Positions 1-10,815 of a stretch of 64,000 nt of DNA are shown here, piece by piece. The DNA lies in NCBI RefSeq assembly GCF_002776525.5, contig NC_045444.1, positions 29,516,444 to 29,580,443 of the forward strand, given 5' to 3'. Origin of the DNA: Piliocolobus tephrosceles (Eukaryota; Chordata; Mammalia; Primates; Cercopithecidae). Position 1 is the stretch's first letter. Every line of letters begins with the position of its first letter. Position numbers and translations under genes: made by a program. The notes beneath the pieces are model-generated. The model worked only from the letters and a program-made list of their open reading frames with translations. It was not told the DNA's origin and did not search any database.

Positions 1-146
1 GCACCACCAGACTGGCTAATTTTTGTATTTTTTTGTACAGATGGGGTCTTGCCACATTGCCCAGGCTAGTCTCAAACTCCTGGGTCCAAGGAACCCATCT
101 GCATCAGCCTCCCAAAGTGCTGGGATTTCAGGTGTGAGTCACCACG
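1..146 (-). mobile_element. Alu fragment, cut by the window edge
   Basis: Reverse-complement Alu sequence. The piece shows the 'ggctaatttttgtattt' segment, the 'ttgcccaggct' segment and 'cctcccaaagtgctggga', and ends with 'gagtcaccac', the reversed Alu head. It is diverged, which suits an older AluJ or AluS. Its other part lies before position 1, so element length and target-site duplication cannot be judged. Confidence 0.93.
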
Positions 147-2163
147 GGAAATATCAAGGGAAATAATAGCTTCATCTCATTTCCAATAGGTGAGGTCCTG
201 CATATCAAGTGCTATGTATCAAAAAGCCCTGGCTGAAGGAAGAACTCGCTTCAAAAACAAAATTCTATATGATTTGACATGTGTTTGTTTTTTACTGTAA
301 TGTCTCACCTACTGGAGGTTCAAATTCTATCGTCAATATTCTTTTAGGCAATCTTTGCATACAATCGTACATGTACACTAAATGCTGTTGAAACTGTCAA
401 TCCCAGCTATTATTTTTAGATTAGTGCAGAGGATGGGATAAAGGAATCATGACATTAAATAAAACATATTCAGATCTGCCACCAATGCATCATTTCTCCA
501 TCCCTCTTCAAGGCAAGAATCAGTACTTGTAGGTGCAGGAAAAGTTATTGAGGCAAAATGCCAGGGTCATTTTTTAAATGCTGAGAAACTTATTTTGCAA
601 AGAGTCACTGCTCATGGGTATTTGCCGTTGCACCCGCTCCCTCACCTTCATATATGACTTTCACACACACACATCATGATTCTGCTTCTCTAGAACCAGT
701 ACAGACTTAAATAATGTGAAGACTTCGAAAGCAGGATTTAGCATCCCCATTTTAATAATAAATACAAACACACACTTACCCAGTACGTTTTACGCCTGCC
801 TGCAACAAAAACAGCTGAACAGATTGTGATGAAATTCAGAGACTGACAGTCTGACAAAAAAATCCCTTTTTGTCTAAAATCTGGCTTCCATAGGTTTGTG
901 CAAATCTAAATATTTGATTTTGCACTGGAAAAGGAGCCAGTCTTATGTACAATTTATAAAATAAATGTGTAGATACATGTTTTAAAATCTCCAAATTTTG
1001 TCAACACATACTGTCCAACTTTAAAGACTTCTCTCCCCCATTTTTTTCCCTATGAGTTGGGTGTATTTTCCCCCTGCTTTTTAAGGCTTTAACTATATTT
1101 ATCTAATAAGAACTCTTTTGCGAACCAGTGTTTCAATAACAATTCAACAGTAGTTTCAGTGTCAAATTTCCCTTTCCTTAGCGGGGAGTTTTAAGTCTTG
1201 CTGTATTATACTTCCAAGACACTCGGGAGCTGGAGTTGGGAAATAGAATATTTTCTTTGAAGTTTGCCTTCACAACACACTGGGATGCAAACACACTTCA
1301 GTTACTCAGCAGTCAAACAATTCCATCACACAGCGACCAGGGCTAAATATTGTACCCAATTTTCTACTTATATCCTTGTGATATTGACTACATGAGGTTA
1401 GGTGAAAACAGACTGGAATCACTATAAAATGCCTTGTCTCAACAGGACATCTGGACTTTGAAATATTTTGCTTGTTAGCTTCAAATCCCCCTTTGGCAAG
1501 TCATAATAACAGTAAAAATAATTTAATTGATGAAAAACTTTATGGCATCAATTCTTCACATATATGTTAAAGGTAGTTACTGGGCCAGAGATATATATGA
1601 TCCACTATATACGCATGTGAAGTTCTAGGTTAAAGTAAATACATTTTACTGTTCTACACATTATTATATTGCCTTTATGGTTTATACATCATAGCAATTT
1701 AGCTGCCTCAATACTATTTCTTTAAGGGATTTTTTAAACGTTTCAGATCCTGAAAGTCAGAGTTTCTCCTTTTGTACATTTTCTAAAGTTCATGTATGAT
1801 ACAATCATTAATTTACAGCAGCATCTGGAGTGATCTGTATTTCAGAAAAGAACATTGAGGGGTTTCAGAAAGTTCTCTAGGGTCTCATAGATAACTATTG
1901 CTACCATGGAGAAGTGGGAGAGAGGGCCTGACTCATTAAAAGTTGCCACCAGCACCATTTCCTTGAGGACAGCCTTAGCTCAGAGCACAGCAGACCACCT
2001 CCCTGCCTTCAATGGGCTGATACTTAAAAGTAATACCAGATGGGAAAAGGGGATGAAAAAGAATACACACTAAAACTTGTTACCTGGCAGTCATCTCGGG
2101 TTACTGGCACTCAAGGATTTTTATTCTCTTCTTTCTTCATATTTATATTTTTCTAATGTTAAA
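147..2163. other. Single-copy AT-rich intergenic DNA
   Basis: I see no gene, RNA gene or recognisable interspersed repeat in this 2-kb stretch. Only short simple runs occur, such as a CA-rich patch near 661-673. No open reading frame of note is present, and stop codons are dense in all frames. Ancient repeats below visual recognition are possible. Confidence 0.6.
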
Positions 2164-2592
2164 TGACATTTAGGGGAGACCGTTGTTTTGAATGGAGCTC
2201 CTGCACTAGGCCCTAGCAGACCAGACCAAACTCATACTAGGTGTCACACAATCGAATTGAAACTTCAAAGGGGTCAGTTTAAAAAAAAAAAAAAAAAAAA
2301 AAGCAAGCAAAAAAACAGCAACTTCACAGCAACCAATCAGAATGAACCTAATTTACCTAAGCCAGCATGATAAGAACATGCCCTCTGTTTCAGCACTAAG
2401 GAAAGTAACTTCAAAATGACCAACCCATTTCTGGTTCTGTGTCTGCTTTCTTCAGCCCTTTTCTGTGTATAAAGCCAACTTCCTCTGCTTGGAGCACCTT
2501 TCTAAATATTTAGATGGAGTGAGGCTGGATTAATGAATGACTAATGAAAGACAATTTGATCTCCAAATTTGTTATAATTTTGTCTTTTGACA
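2164..2592 (+). mobile_element. Probable solo LTR, ERV1-like, degraded
   Basis: The stretch begins TGACA, ends TTTTGACA, and is about 430 bp long, with the layout of an LTR promoter: a CCAAT motif (ACCAATCAG, 2332-2340) and a TATA box (TATAAA, 2468-2473) about 130 bp downstream. A run of 22 A lies in its first third (2281-2302). The sequence resembles LTRs of the MER31/MER65 kind from memory, but I cannot assign a family. No internal retroviral sequence is attached, so it would be a solo LTR. Edges are approximate, and no clear target-site duplication was found. Confidence 0.5.
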
Positions 2593-3559
2593 CTAAAATT
2601 ATAAAAAATGAGCAGGTACGAATTGTGTCATCAAGAAAGCACCAATAACTAAAAGTCAGGATGAAGAAATTTCATATGCTTTGGGGAAAATCATAAGCAT
2701 TGTGGTGTCCTATATCTCTTGTATCTAGTAACTTTTAACATAGACCAACCTGTCCTCCTCTGCAATCTCGTACAAAGAAAAAGTCAGCTACATGTCATTA
2801 AACACCTCCTGAGGATGAAAAAGGTGAATGTTCGAAGGAAGTCAACCACGCGTTAGTGTTTATTCAGAAAAGTCTATGACTATAAAAGTAAATATTACTC
2901 AAGCCATATTTAGAAGAATTACAAAGATGCACAGAAACCTCACAGTCTCCAAGACGTTGCACAAATTAAGTCATTGACCCGCACTGAGTTGAACACCAAA
3001 CAAGGTGCCCCTTCTTCTAAAGTAATGAATATTCTTCAAACGGCAAGGGAGCACAGGCTGCTGTTTGATGCTGATGACATTGAAAATTTAGGAGAACAGA
3101 AATCCCATCATTTTTCATTTGTATGCAAATTTGTCTGTTCCAGAAATTAACCCCTGGACCTCACGTCAGTTTTCATCTCCTGGAATTTTCTTTGCTAGCA
3201 CCACACGGTGTAGTCTTGTCACTATCCTGAGGTCACTAGGCTTCCCCAGTTTAAAAATAACAACTAGCACCACCAAAGTCATAATGGTGCTTTGTTTATC
3301 TTCATTACTGGAGGCTAAAGAGCACTAGTGGAGAGGCCTGTTGTAAAATGCGCATCTCCAATGGCCGGCCCAGCGTGCAAGTGGCATTGAAATGCAAACT
3401 ACATCCTACTTTGGCCGGGCAGCATTCATTGACACTTCTCCTAGCGTTAAGGTAAACCTGGGACAATAGTTCAATCCGATTACCCTCCTTTTCAGCCAGG
3501 TCTTCAACGGGTGAAAAGTTTCTTTGTTACTTCCCACCTTAGACAAATGTCATCATCTA
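2593..3559. other. Single-copy intergenic DNA
   Basis: No gene or repeat recognised. A POU-type octamer ATGCAAAT lies at 3123-3130 but is isolated. The largest open frame here (3119-3328, 69 codons) has no recognisable domain and no start context, so it is not called. Confidence 0.55.
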
Positions 3560-3760
3560 CATGTGAAGGGGAGAGAGGTGATTGAGGTTTTTAATTGATG
3601 TGGATTTAATTATGCTAATTTAGACAGCTGCAATGCATTTCAGGATAGCTGCATAATAGTGTGAGCAAATACAGGTGCCCTTCTCCATAGGGGCTTAATT
3701 TTTAACCTAGGTAGCTTTGAAAGGGAAGGGGAGTTCAAAAGTATAGACAAGTTAAGATTT
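3560..3760. promoter_or_regulatory. Candidate regulatory element with homeodomain and E-box motifs
   Basis: A 200-bp stretch packs TTAATTA (3606-3612), the octamer-like ATGCTAAT (3612-3619), the E-box CAGCTG (3625-3630) and ATGCATTT (3633-3640) within about 35 bp. This clustering is typical of developmental enhancers bound by homeodomain, POU and bHLH factors. The motifs are visible; regulatory function is inference. AT-rich DNA yields TAATTA by chance, so confidence is low without a conservation alignment. Confidence 0.3.
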
Positions 3761-4166
3761 GTAAAGGGAAGTTCACCCACCCTCTGAAATATTTAGCAGG
3801 CTTTACATGCACCTAAGACAGAGCCGGTTAAAAGCCTCAAACTGGTCTCTAATTAGAATAGACCATTTTAAATAATGGGTTTATCAAGAGTTGATTTGAG
3901 ATAACACTAAACTAGAATTTTGGAATTAAAAATGACCTTTACTTCCATCTCTGGAAAAAAAAAATCACACAGTGGAAATGGTGATTAAAAAAAAAAAAAA
4001 AGTAGCAAGAATGTTTTAAAATATTTTTCTTAAAAAGGAAGGGGATTTTGACTTTTGAACTTTAATGACAAGGTGAGTTTCCCTCACCACGTACAGGACA
4101 TGACTTTCATCCCGCTACTAGCAACGTGGAGACATGATACTTAGCATCATCAATGGGAAAAGGGTA

Positions 4167-4197
<31 letters not shown>

Positions 4198-4940
4198 AAT
4201 TGCTGCCTGATGCCAGTTTTTTGGTGAGCATTGCCCACACCCTATTTCAGTTGTTCTGGTCTTAAACAAGATGTGACACAGAATCCTATGCACCTCTCAG
4301 AGGCTCAAGAAACCCTGGCTAGTTAATATGCTGCTCTCAAAAGAGGCAGGGTCTGACAGGGCAATACTGGACAGGCCAGTATGCAATGCCGTGAACGAAG
4401 AGGAAGAAATCTGAAGGGCTTTTATGACTTCTTTTGTGGCTTGCTGAGGTAGGGAGGTCTGAAAAGGCTGCACCTCCTCTGTTCCCTTTTGCCTCTGGGT
4501 GACGCTTTCTTCAAGGCCCAACCTGTCTCCATAGACACAGATTTTCCTCCTAGGAGGCCTATTGCGTTTCTAGAGGACAAAGAGCTTATAAATGAATCAT
4601 CTTCCTTTCTCCCAGCCATTCCCTTCTCATCCCTGTCAGGCTTCTCTTCTGTGCATTTTCCTTTGTCCCACACTAATCAGAGATGTAATTAGCTGGCAAA
4701 GAAAAGAAGAAAGAGGTAGGGCATCTGGCCTCCGCTCCAGTGAGGGTGCAGAGTGACCTTTCCGAGTCTGCCCCAGTTTTTGGTGAAAGCACACAGATTT
4801 GGGGTGAATTTTGGCTCTGGTTTTTACCGACTCTTCAGATCTTGGATGAGTTATTTCACTTATCTGACTTAATTGATTTACCAAATGGAATACTTACTCA
4901 CAGTCCGTGCATTTGTTGAGGCTACATCGGAAGTAAGGTT
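3761..4940. other. Single-copy intergenic DNA with short simple repeats
   Basis: Contains A-runs near 3957-3963 and 3987-4001 and a (TTTTG)n tract at about 4167-4197. Several short overlapping open frames on both strands around 4297-4884 share no recognisable domain and look like chance frames. No RNA gene or transposon was recognised. Confidence 0.55.
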
Positions 4941-4960
4941 GAAAAGTACCCAGGACTATG

Positions 4961-5222
4961 TTGGGAGGCCGAGACGGGCGGATCACGAGGTCAGGAGATC
5001 GAGACCATCCTGGCTAACACGGTGAAACCCCGTCTCTACTAAAAAAATACAAAAAACTAGCCGGGCGAAGTGGCGGGCACCTGTAGTCCCAGCTACTCGG
5101 GAAGCCGGGGCAGGAGAATGGCGTGAACCCGGGAGGCGGAGCTTGCAGTGAGCTGAGATCCGGCCACTGCACTCCAGCCTGGGCGACAGAGCGAGACTCC
5201 GTCTCAAAAAAAAAAAAAAAAA
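4961..5222 (+). mobile_element. AluY, Old World monkey type, 5'-truncated
   Basis: Nearly consensus Alu, including 'gatcacgaggtcaggagatc', the A-rich linker, the right arm and a 19-A tail. It begins inside the left arm at 'ttgggaggccgag', so about 45 bp of the 5' end are missing. The right arm reads GATCCGGCC (5157-5165) where human AluY has GATCGCGCC; from memory this is diagnostic of macaque/baboon AluYRa-type copies. A 20-bp target-site duplication flanks it at 4941-4960 and 5223-5242 with one mismatch (C/T), consistent with a young LINE-driven insertion that terminated early. Confidence 0.95.
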
Positions 5223-5242
5223 GAAAAGTACCTAGGACTATG

Positions 5243-5930
5243 TACGTCCAGCACCCAGTAGGCACCAAGGATGTTGTTCTGCTATTTCTTCATCACCCAC
5301 AATGCGCTCACTTTCTCTATCCAGCACCTCCCACCCTTTTCCCTTTGCATTGACCCATAGCTTCTTTATTCATGCTCCTTTGGGATACCATCATTGTATT
5401 TTCTCTTCTCTTTAATCTTTTAAAATTTCTTTCCTTCTGCCAATTTATAACTTTTTTTTTCTATTGTTTCTCACAGATTCTTTCACTGTCTTCTTTTCAC
5501 CTCTTTCCACTTTGGGGGTTATAACTGGAGAAGAAAAGGGTGGACACAGATAAAGTTAAAATGGGAATCATAAAGGAATGAAGAAAAATAAATATTCAAA
5601 AACTCTATAGCTAAAATTCTGACATTGTTTTGGTCAAAGGAATTCAAAATAGTGTGTGATGGATATCAATTTATAAAAGCTATTTCTTTCCATCCGTATG
5701 CCATGAGTATAATCAAAGTATGAAACCCAGTCATCAAAAACAATATGGAAATGTTGCAACTTAGATTAGCTGTGGATTTGATTCCAGAAATCATATGATT
5801 CTGTTCTTAAAATCACCTAAAAATGACAAGAATAGTAAGAATGGCAGCAGTCTTTTAATAAATAGTGCTTTGGTCAAATTAATACATAACAATAATAACA
5901 ATGAGCTTTTTGTTTCTAGCAACACAGCAA
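5243..5930. other. Intergenic DNA, pyrimidine-rich then AT-rich
   Basis: Pyrimidine-rich sequence at about 5270-5520, then A/T-rich DNA. No gene or clear repeat is recognised before the L1-like sequence that starts near 5930. Confidence 0.5.
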
Positions 5931-7640
5931 GCCAAACTAACACAAACAACTTTCTCCTCTAACTCGTGGAAATGCTGGATGAAATATGACAAATAAAAAT
6001 GGAATACATAGTTGAGTTTGAAAGACAGAATAAAGTTCCCTGAATCAGAAATAAAGAAAAAGTATGGTTAGAGTAGTGAGTACATGAACTGACACAGTAA
6101 ATATGAGAAATAGTAGTTCAAGTAAGCAACAAGGAAATTTGTTTCTGCTTGCTACAAAAGAAGAAAAAAAATCAGCAAATATTAAAACTCCCTCAGATGT
6201 ACCTCATGCACATAGAGAATATGCATTCACAGTCCTGAGTTATTTTAAAATCTGAAATACAGAATCTAATGTACAAATAAAGGAAATATACTTGACAAAA
6301 GCAAACTCCAAAACCTATGTTTGGGATCACTGACACAACCTGGTGTGTCCAAGAATCCCACAGAGGAAGAAAAGTTCAAAACAAAAAAATGACAAGCCAC
6401 ATGAGCTATTTTTCATAAGGGAAAGTCAGAAGACTCAAGAAACAGGAGGATTAGAACCCTAATAACTTAATGTCATAAAACAGTCTGAGAGACACCATAA
6501 AATAAGTATGCTTAGAATGATAAAATAGATAGAAGACAGAATCACCATAAAAATGAAAGAACAGAACATAATGAAAAAAAGGAAAGCAAATCTGAAAAAT
6601 AGCCAAATAAAACTTGCAGAAGTGAGAAGTATGTTTATTAAAATTAAAATCCTTAATGGACAGGCTAATCAATAGTTAAAAAACTAATGTGTGAACTGGA
6701 AGATAGATCTAAATAAATTACTTCCAATTAGTACAGAATAAATAAATAAATAAACTTATATATATAATTTTTTTAATGCTAAAAACTTGGAATATTGGCT
6801 CACATCTGTAATCCCAGCTACTTAAGAGGCTGAGGCAGGAATTCACTGTGCCCAGGAATTCGAGACCAGCTTAAGCCACACAGTGAGACACCCATCTCAA
6901 ATTAAAAAAAAAAAAAAAATGTTAAGAGACAGGAAGGAAAGAATAAGATGGTCAAACATTATCCAATGAGAGTTACAGAGACATGAAATACATGAAAATA
7001 AATTCATAGCTAGAGACATCACAGTAAACATAAATAATACTAAAGTTAAAAACACACATATATATTTAAAACAACCACAAAGAATACTCATATTATCTGA
7101 AGAACAAGTTAGACTGAAACAGAAATTTTGTCAGCAAAAACAGAATCAGCAGGAAACAGAATATCCTCAAAGTGCTATGAAAAAAAAAGTCTTAGAATTG
7201 TATACCCAACTAAATTAAAGATTAAGAATATGATAAAGAGATTTTTGAATAAAGACTGGTAGAGTTCATCATCTTCAGATTCCTCAATGAAAGAACCACC
7301 AACGGTGTACTTTAGTAAGAACACTGAACCAGAAGAAAGGAAAGGTACAAATTACAGTGATCAAAGAAATTAGAAAACATTCAAATAAATATTGAAGTAA
7401 AAATAATAATGGCTTAGCTTAGAGGGTAAAAAAATGAAAAGTAAAATAATATATTGATAGTGGAAGACTGTAATGATTAGATATTAAAACAAACGAGTCA
7501 AGTGTGCTTGTTAAAAACCTATGAGAAACCATTGAAAAATAGAAACAAAATATATAACTCCCATTTAAAAACAAAGAATATGGAAAATAATTAAATAAGA
7601 ATGGGGGAAAAAAAGTAAAACATGGTAAATAGAAAAGACG
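5930..7640 (+). mobile_element. Old L1/HAL1-like element, interrupted
   Basis: A-rich sense-strand LINE sequence. The clearest stretch is 7085-7330, where 'cagcaggaaacag', 'aaagtgct', 'ttgtatacccaacta' and 'gaataaagac' follow the order of the ORF1-distal part of old L1 and HAL1 elements. No frame remains open, so it is dead. A free Alu monomer sits inside it at 6788-6919. The 5' boundary is uncertain because the first kilobase is too diverged to place by eye; HAL1 versus L1M is undecided. Confidence 0.55.
6788..6919 (+). mobile_element. Free left Alu monomer (FLAM-like)
   Basis: Single Alu arm: 'ggctcacatctgtaatcccagc' order, then 'gaggctgaggcagg', 'cgagaccagc' and 'acacccatctcaaatt', followed by an A tail of about 16. 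There is no second arm. Free monomers predate dimeric Alu, so this is an early primate or pre-primate insertion into the surrounding LINE. Confidence 0.85.
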
Positions 7641-8412
7641 AACCCAATTTAAAATCGTAGAATGTCACTTTTTCATTAATTACAGCAAAGATATGTGGAA
7701 TTAGAACTAATATTTATTGCTCTTGCTGCCACTTGTCACAGCTAAAAGAAAAAAAAAAAAGAACTAATGCTTATTGAAATCGTATTAGCTTACTTTTATA
7801 TTTCTGTAACCAATCGTAAGGAAGGGTTAGAAATGCTCATTCTGGGGATTCCAGTTGGAGAATGTGGGATTCTGAATCTGAGGAACACCTAAAGAAACGG
7901 AATTCAGTGGAGCCACAATTCCAAATCTCCACTCCAGACAAATGATGCAGCAACAAGATACCCATAATAAAAAGAGACAGTGTGGTACACAAAAAAGGTC
8001 CTGGCCAAATCAGGAAATTTGTGGTTTTGTTCTAGATCTGCCACTAACTAATTTTATAATCTTGATAACTGATATATGCTCTCTCAATAAATCTATCAAT
8101 AGATTTATTGTCTATTTCATCTTGAATAAAATGGGGGATTATAGTAAGCAATTGCCAAGGTTTCTTCCACCACCACCAATAAAAAGACGGATTCTTTGAC
8201 ATGGTAACAGAGAAGAGAAAGAGACATGCTGGGACCTCCCTTGTCAAACCCTCATCTAGCCTCTGTACCTGGACGATGGGACTTCATTAATTGGCATGGA
8301 CATCAATCAAAACAAGGTTTGTTTCCAAAGGTATCTGGGGAAGGCATCATTCATTGACTCTCCAATATCCGTTTTCTTGCTTCTTCCTTCACAAAAAGAA
8401 TGCCTGGTTTGA
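7641..8412. other. Single-copy DNA holding a micro-insertion and the donor of an inverted copy
   Basis: No gene is visible. Two structural oddities lie here. One is a short tailed insertion between direct repeats at 7703-7719 and 7760-7776. The other is the 42-bp segment 7939-7980, whose exact reverse complement appears in the Alu downstream at 8569-8610. Neither segment resembles a known repeat family to me. Confidence 0.6.
7720..7759 (+). mobile_element. Tiny A-tailed retroinsertion with target-site duplication
   Basis: About 27 nt of unique sequence, starting CTCTTGCTGCC, is followed by an A-rich tail of about 13 nt. It lies between two 17-bp direct repeats (7703-7719 and 7760-7776, two mismatches). 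Tail plus target-site duplication is the signature of LINE-mediated retroposition; the cargo is far shorter than any usual Alu or L1 3' end. A tandem duplication containing a chance A-run is the alternative. Source RNA not recognised. Confidence 0.4.
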
Positions 8413-8730
8413 GGTTGGGCACAGTGGCTCACACCTGTAATCTAGCACTTTGGGAAGCCGAGTCAGGAGGATCACCTGAGGTCAGGAGTTCAAAACCATC
8501 CTGGCCAACATGGTGAAACCCCGTCTACTAAAAATACAAAAAAATTAGCCAGGCTTGGTGTTGCACACCTGTCTCTTTTTATTATGGGTATCTTGTTGCT
8601 GCATCATTTGGGAGGCTGAGGCATGAGAATAGCTTGAATCTGGGAGATGGAGGTTGCAGTGAGCTGAGATGGTACCACTGTACTCCAGCCTGGGTAACAG
8701 CAAGACTCCGTCTCAATTAAAAAAAAAAAA
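8413..8730 (+). mobile_element. AluS-like element carrying a foreign inverted insert
   Basis: Full-length dimeric Alu from 'ggttgggcacagtggctc' to an A tail. Possible flanking duplications are 'aatgcctggtttga' (8399-8412) and 'aatgtggtttga' (8729-8740). In the right arm the normal text between CCTGT and GGGAGGCTGAG (about 14 nt, 'aatcccagctactc') is absent. It is replaced by sequence that is the exact reverse complement of 7939-7980, occupying 8569-8610. The rest of the right arm is intact. Confidence 0.95.
8569..8610 (-). repeat. Inverted copy of 7939-7980 inside the Alu
   Basis: All 42 positions match the reverse complement of 7939-7980, 588 bp away. The copy begins with CTGT, shared with the Alu (CCTGT), and ends with TTG, next to the resuming Alu GGGAGGCTGAG, so both joints have microhomology. 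Because the Alu is the disrupted sequence, this is the acceptor and 7939-7980 the template. The best explanation is an inverted template switch during replication or repair. Confidence 0.9.
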
Positions 8731-8894
8731 TGTGGTTTGAATGTAGTAATGTTTACAACTAATTAATCACAACCAGTTACAGATTTCTTTGTTCCTTCTC
8801 TTTTCCTACTGTTTTGTTTGACTAATGTTAAATATAATAAATAAATAAGTGAAAGAATACCAATTTTGATGAGAAGAACGATACACTCATCTCA

Positions 8895-9225
8895 ATACTT
8901 TCCTGATTCCTTTGATGCTAGGAATGGCCATGTGACACAGATCCATGCAGTGAGGTATAGTGGGAAGGATAATAAGGATTTCTGGGAAAGCTTTTGCCTT
9001 CTTGAGTCTGGAAGTATAGCAGCCATCTTGCTGCCATGAGACAATATGGCCAAGGGATGAGCCAAGAGAACTATATTGACAACTGTCCTGACATTCTTAG
9101 ACTACTTATCCAAGGAGCTATCCACCCCCAGACATTTTGCTAAGGGAAATAAGGAAACTCTTGGTTTAATGCATGTTTTAAGCTTTTCTGTTACTTACAG
9201 CTGAGCACATTCCTAACTGATAAAG
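8895..9225 (+). mobile_element. Probable ancient LTR/MaLR-class fragment
   Basis: Text such as 'ggaatggccatgtgac', 'cagccatcttg' and, near the end, 'ctgttacttacagctgagca...ctaactgata' follows the order of a common ancient LTR-type repeat (MLT1-like, from memory). The region 39740-39965 looks like another copy. Divergence is high and edges are approximate. There are no coding remnants. Confidence 0.4.
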
Positions 9226-9349
9226 AAGTATCTATTAAGGTTTAATTAGGTGCCTAGAGAACACATACTTATGCTAGACCAATTAAAATGTGAATTTGGA
9301 AAAGCAAAGCTGAATTTTGAGTCCCATCTGAATTTTGTGCATTGTCAGT

Positions 9350-9538
9350 TTTGTTTTTTGTATTGTTTTTATCAAGAGACTGGGTCTTACTATGTTGCCC
9401 AGGCTGTAGTGTAGGGACTATTCGCAGGCACAATAATAGCACGGTTTAGCCTCAAACTCCTGGCTTTGAGTGATCTTTCTAGCCTCAGCCTCCCAAGTAG
9501 CTGGGACCAGAGATGCGTGACAGATCAACACACCCAGG
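9350..9538 (-). mobile_element. Old Alu fragment
   Basis: Reverse Alu text: 'gagactgggtcttac', 'ttgcccaggct', 'cctcaaactcctgg' and 'cagcctcccaagtagctggga'. About one arm long and strongly diverged, as expected for AluJ or a free monomer. Confidence 0.8.
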
Positions 9539-9863
9539 TAAGGTATTTTAAATGTGTTACTGGAAAATTTAAAATATATATGCTGGGTTACCAAGATACT
9601 AAGTGTATAAACTTAAAACTGAACCTTTAATATGTGAATACTGTTCAAGGTTACCTGGTAAGTTTGAAACAGATGCTACAGTGCGGTGAAACATGTGGTG
9701 CTTAAACTTTCCAAAATCTGGAAAATACTTTAGTAAATGGGCAGGGCAAATAAAAAGTACAGAAGATACGATCTTTGACTGTATACACTTTGATGTTTAG
9801 CTTTGTGCTTTCTCCTGGAAAGCCAAAACACCAGCAGAATTAAGGTATTAAAAACCGATGTTC
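9539..9863. other. AT-rich spacer between two Alus
   Basis: No gene, motif cluster or recognised repeat in this spacer. Confidence 0.5.
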
Positions 9864-10187
9864 AGCTGGTTGCGGTGGCTCATGCCTGTAATCCCAAAAC
9901 TTTGGAAGGCTGAGGTGGGTGGATCACCTGAGGTCAGGAGTTCGAGACTAGCCTGGCCTACATGGCAAAACGCCTTCTCTACTAAAAATACAAAAATTAG
10001 GCAGACGTGGTGGTGCACCCCTGTAATCCCAGTTACTTGGGAGGCTGAGGCAGAAGAATCACTTGCACTCTGGAGGCAGAGGTTTCAGTGAACTGAGATC
10101 ATGCCACTGCACTCCAGCCTGGGCAACAACAGTGAAACTCCATCTCAAAGAAAAAAAAAATAATAATAAACAACAACAACAACAAAA
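9864..10187 (+). mobile_element. AluS-like full-length element
   Basis: Complete dimer: 'gttgcggtggctcatgcctg' head, middle A-rich linker 'actaaaaatacaaaaatta', right arm with 'ctgcactccagcctgggcaa', and a compound tail of A, (AAT)n and (CAA)n ending near 10187. Divergence of several percent suits AluS. Target-site duplication not clear. Confidence 0.94.
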
Positions 10188-10753
10188 AGAACTATGTCAC
10201 TGAGATGCAATCTGATGTTGAATAGTGTGAATATTTTATTTCCTGTAAGATACATTTATATGACATTCATAATCAATAAACATAGATTACTGGAATTTTG
10301 AGATATTTCATTCAAATGCTTTAAATATACAGGTTCAACTAATGTTCTCACTCAGGCTCATTAAGGACATTTGCATATATCTGTGTGTTTCTAACTCTTC
10401 TTGACCTAATCACTCTTTATTCAAAGATATATTTGAGGTGCTTGTTTTAATGATTCTTTTAAAGCTGTTACCCTAGATCAAGAAAAATCACTGTCACACA
10501 TTTTGTGTGTATGTTTTAAAACCAGTTTGCTGGGGTAAAACAGAAGTAGAGAAAAGCCAGATCACATTCTAAGGTTTTGTGCTTGAGAAGGTAAATTCCA
10601 CTGATAATACAATAACATTGAGGTACTGTTTAAAGAATGGGGGCTTCTTTTTAGTGTTTGAATTGGGATAGAGCTTAGAATAAAAGTCAGGTGCTTCCTT
10701 ATTTCTTTTCAAAAAAGTCAGAAATCTTTAAGTGTTTACTTGAAAGAATCAAA
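10188..10753. other. AT-rich intergenic DNA
   Basis: No gene and no recognised repeat. Low-complexity T-rich and A-rich sequence with frequent stops in every frame. Confidence 0.5.
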
Positions 10754-10815
10754 AAGCAGTATGATCCAATGGAAAAGAGCATGAGTTTTGCTCTCAGACA
10801 TACTTGATTTCAACT
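10754..10815 (+). mobile_element. MIR, 5' portion
   Basis: 'agcagtatgatccaatggaa' and 'agagcatgagtttt' follow the MIR head ('agcagtgtggtatagtgg...aagagcacgggct'). The rest of the MIR resumes near 11265, so the element appears split by the L2 between them. Confidence 0.6.

Noticed and set aside
2281..2302. Poly(A) run as the tail of a processed pseudogene
   Set aside because: The sequence before it does not resemble an mRNA 3' end, and LTR-like sequence continues after it.
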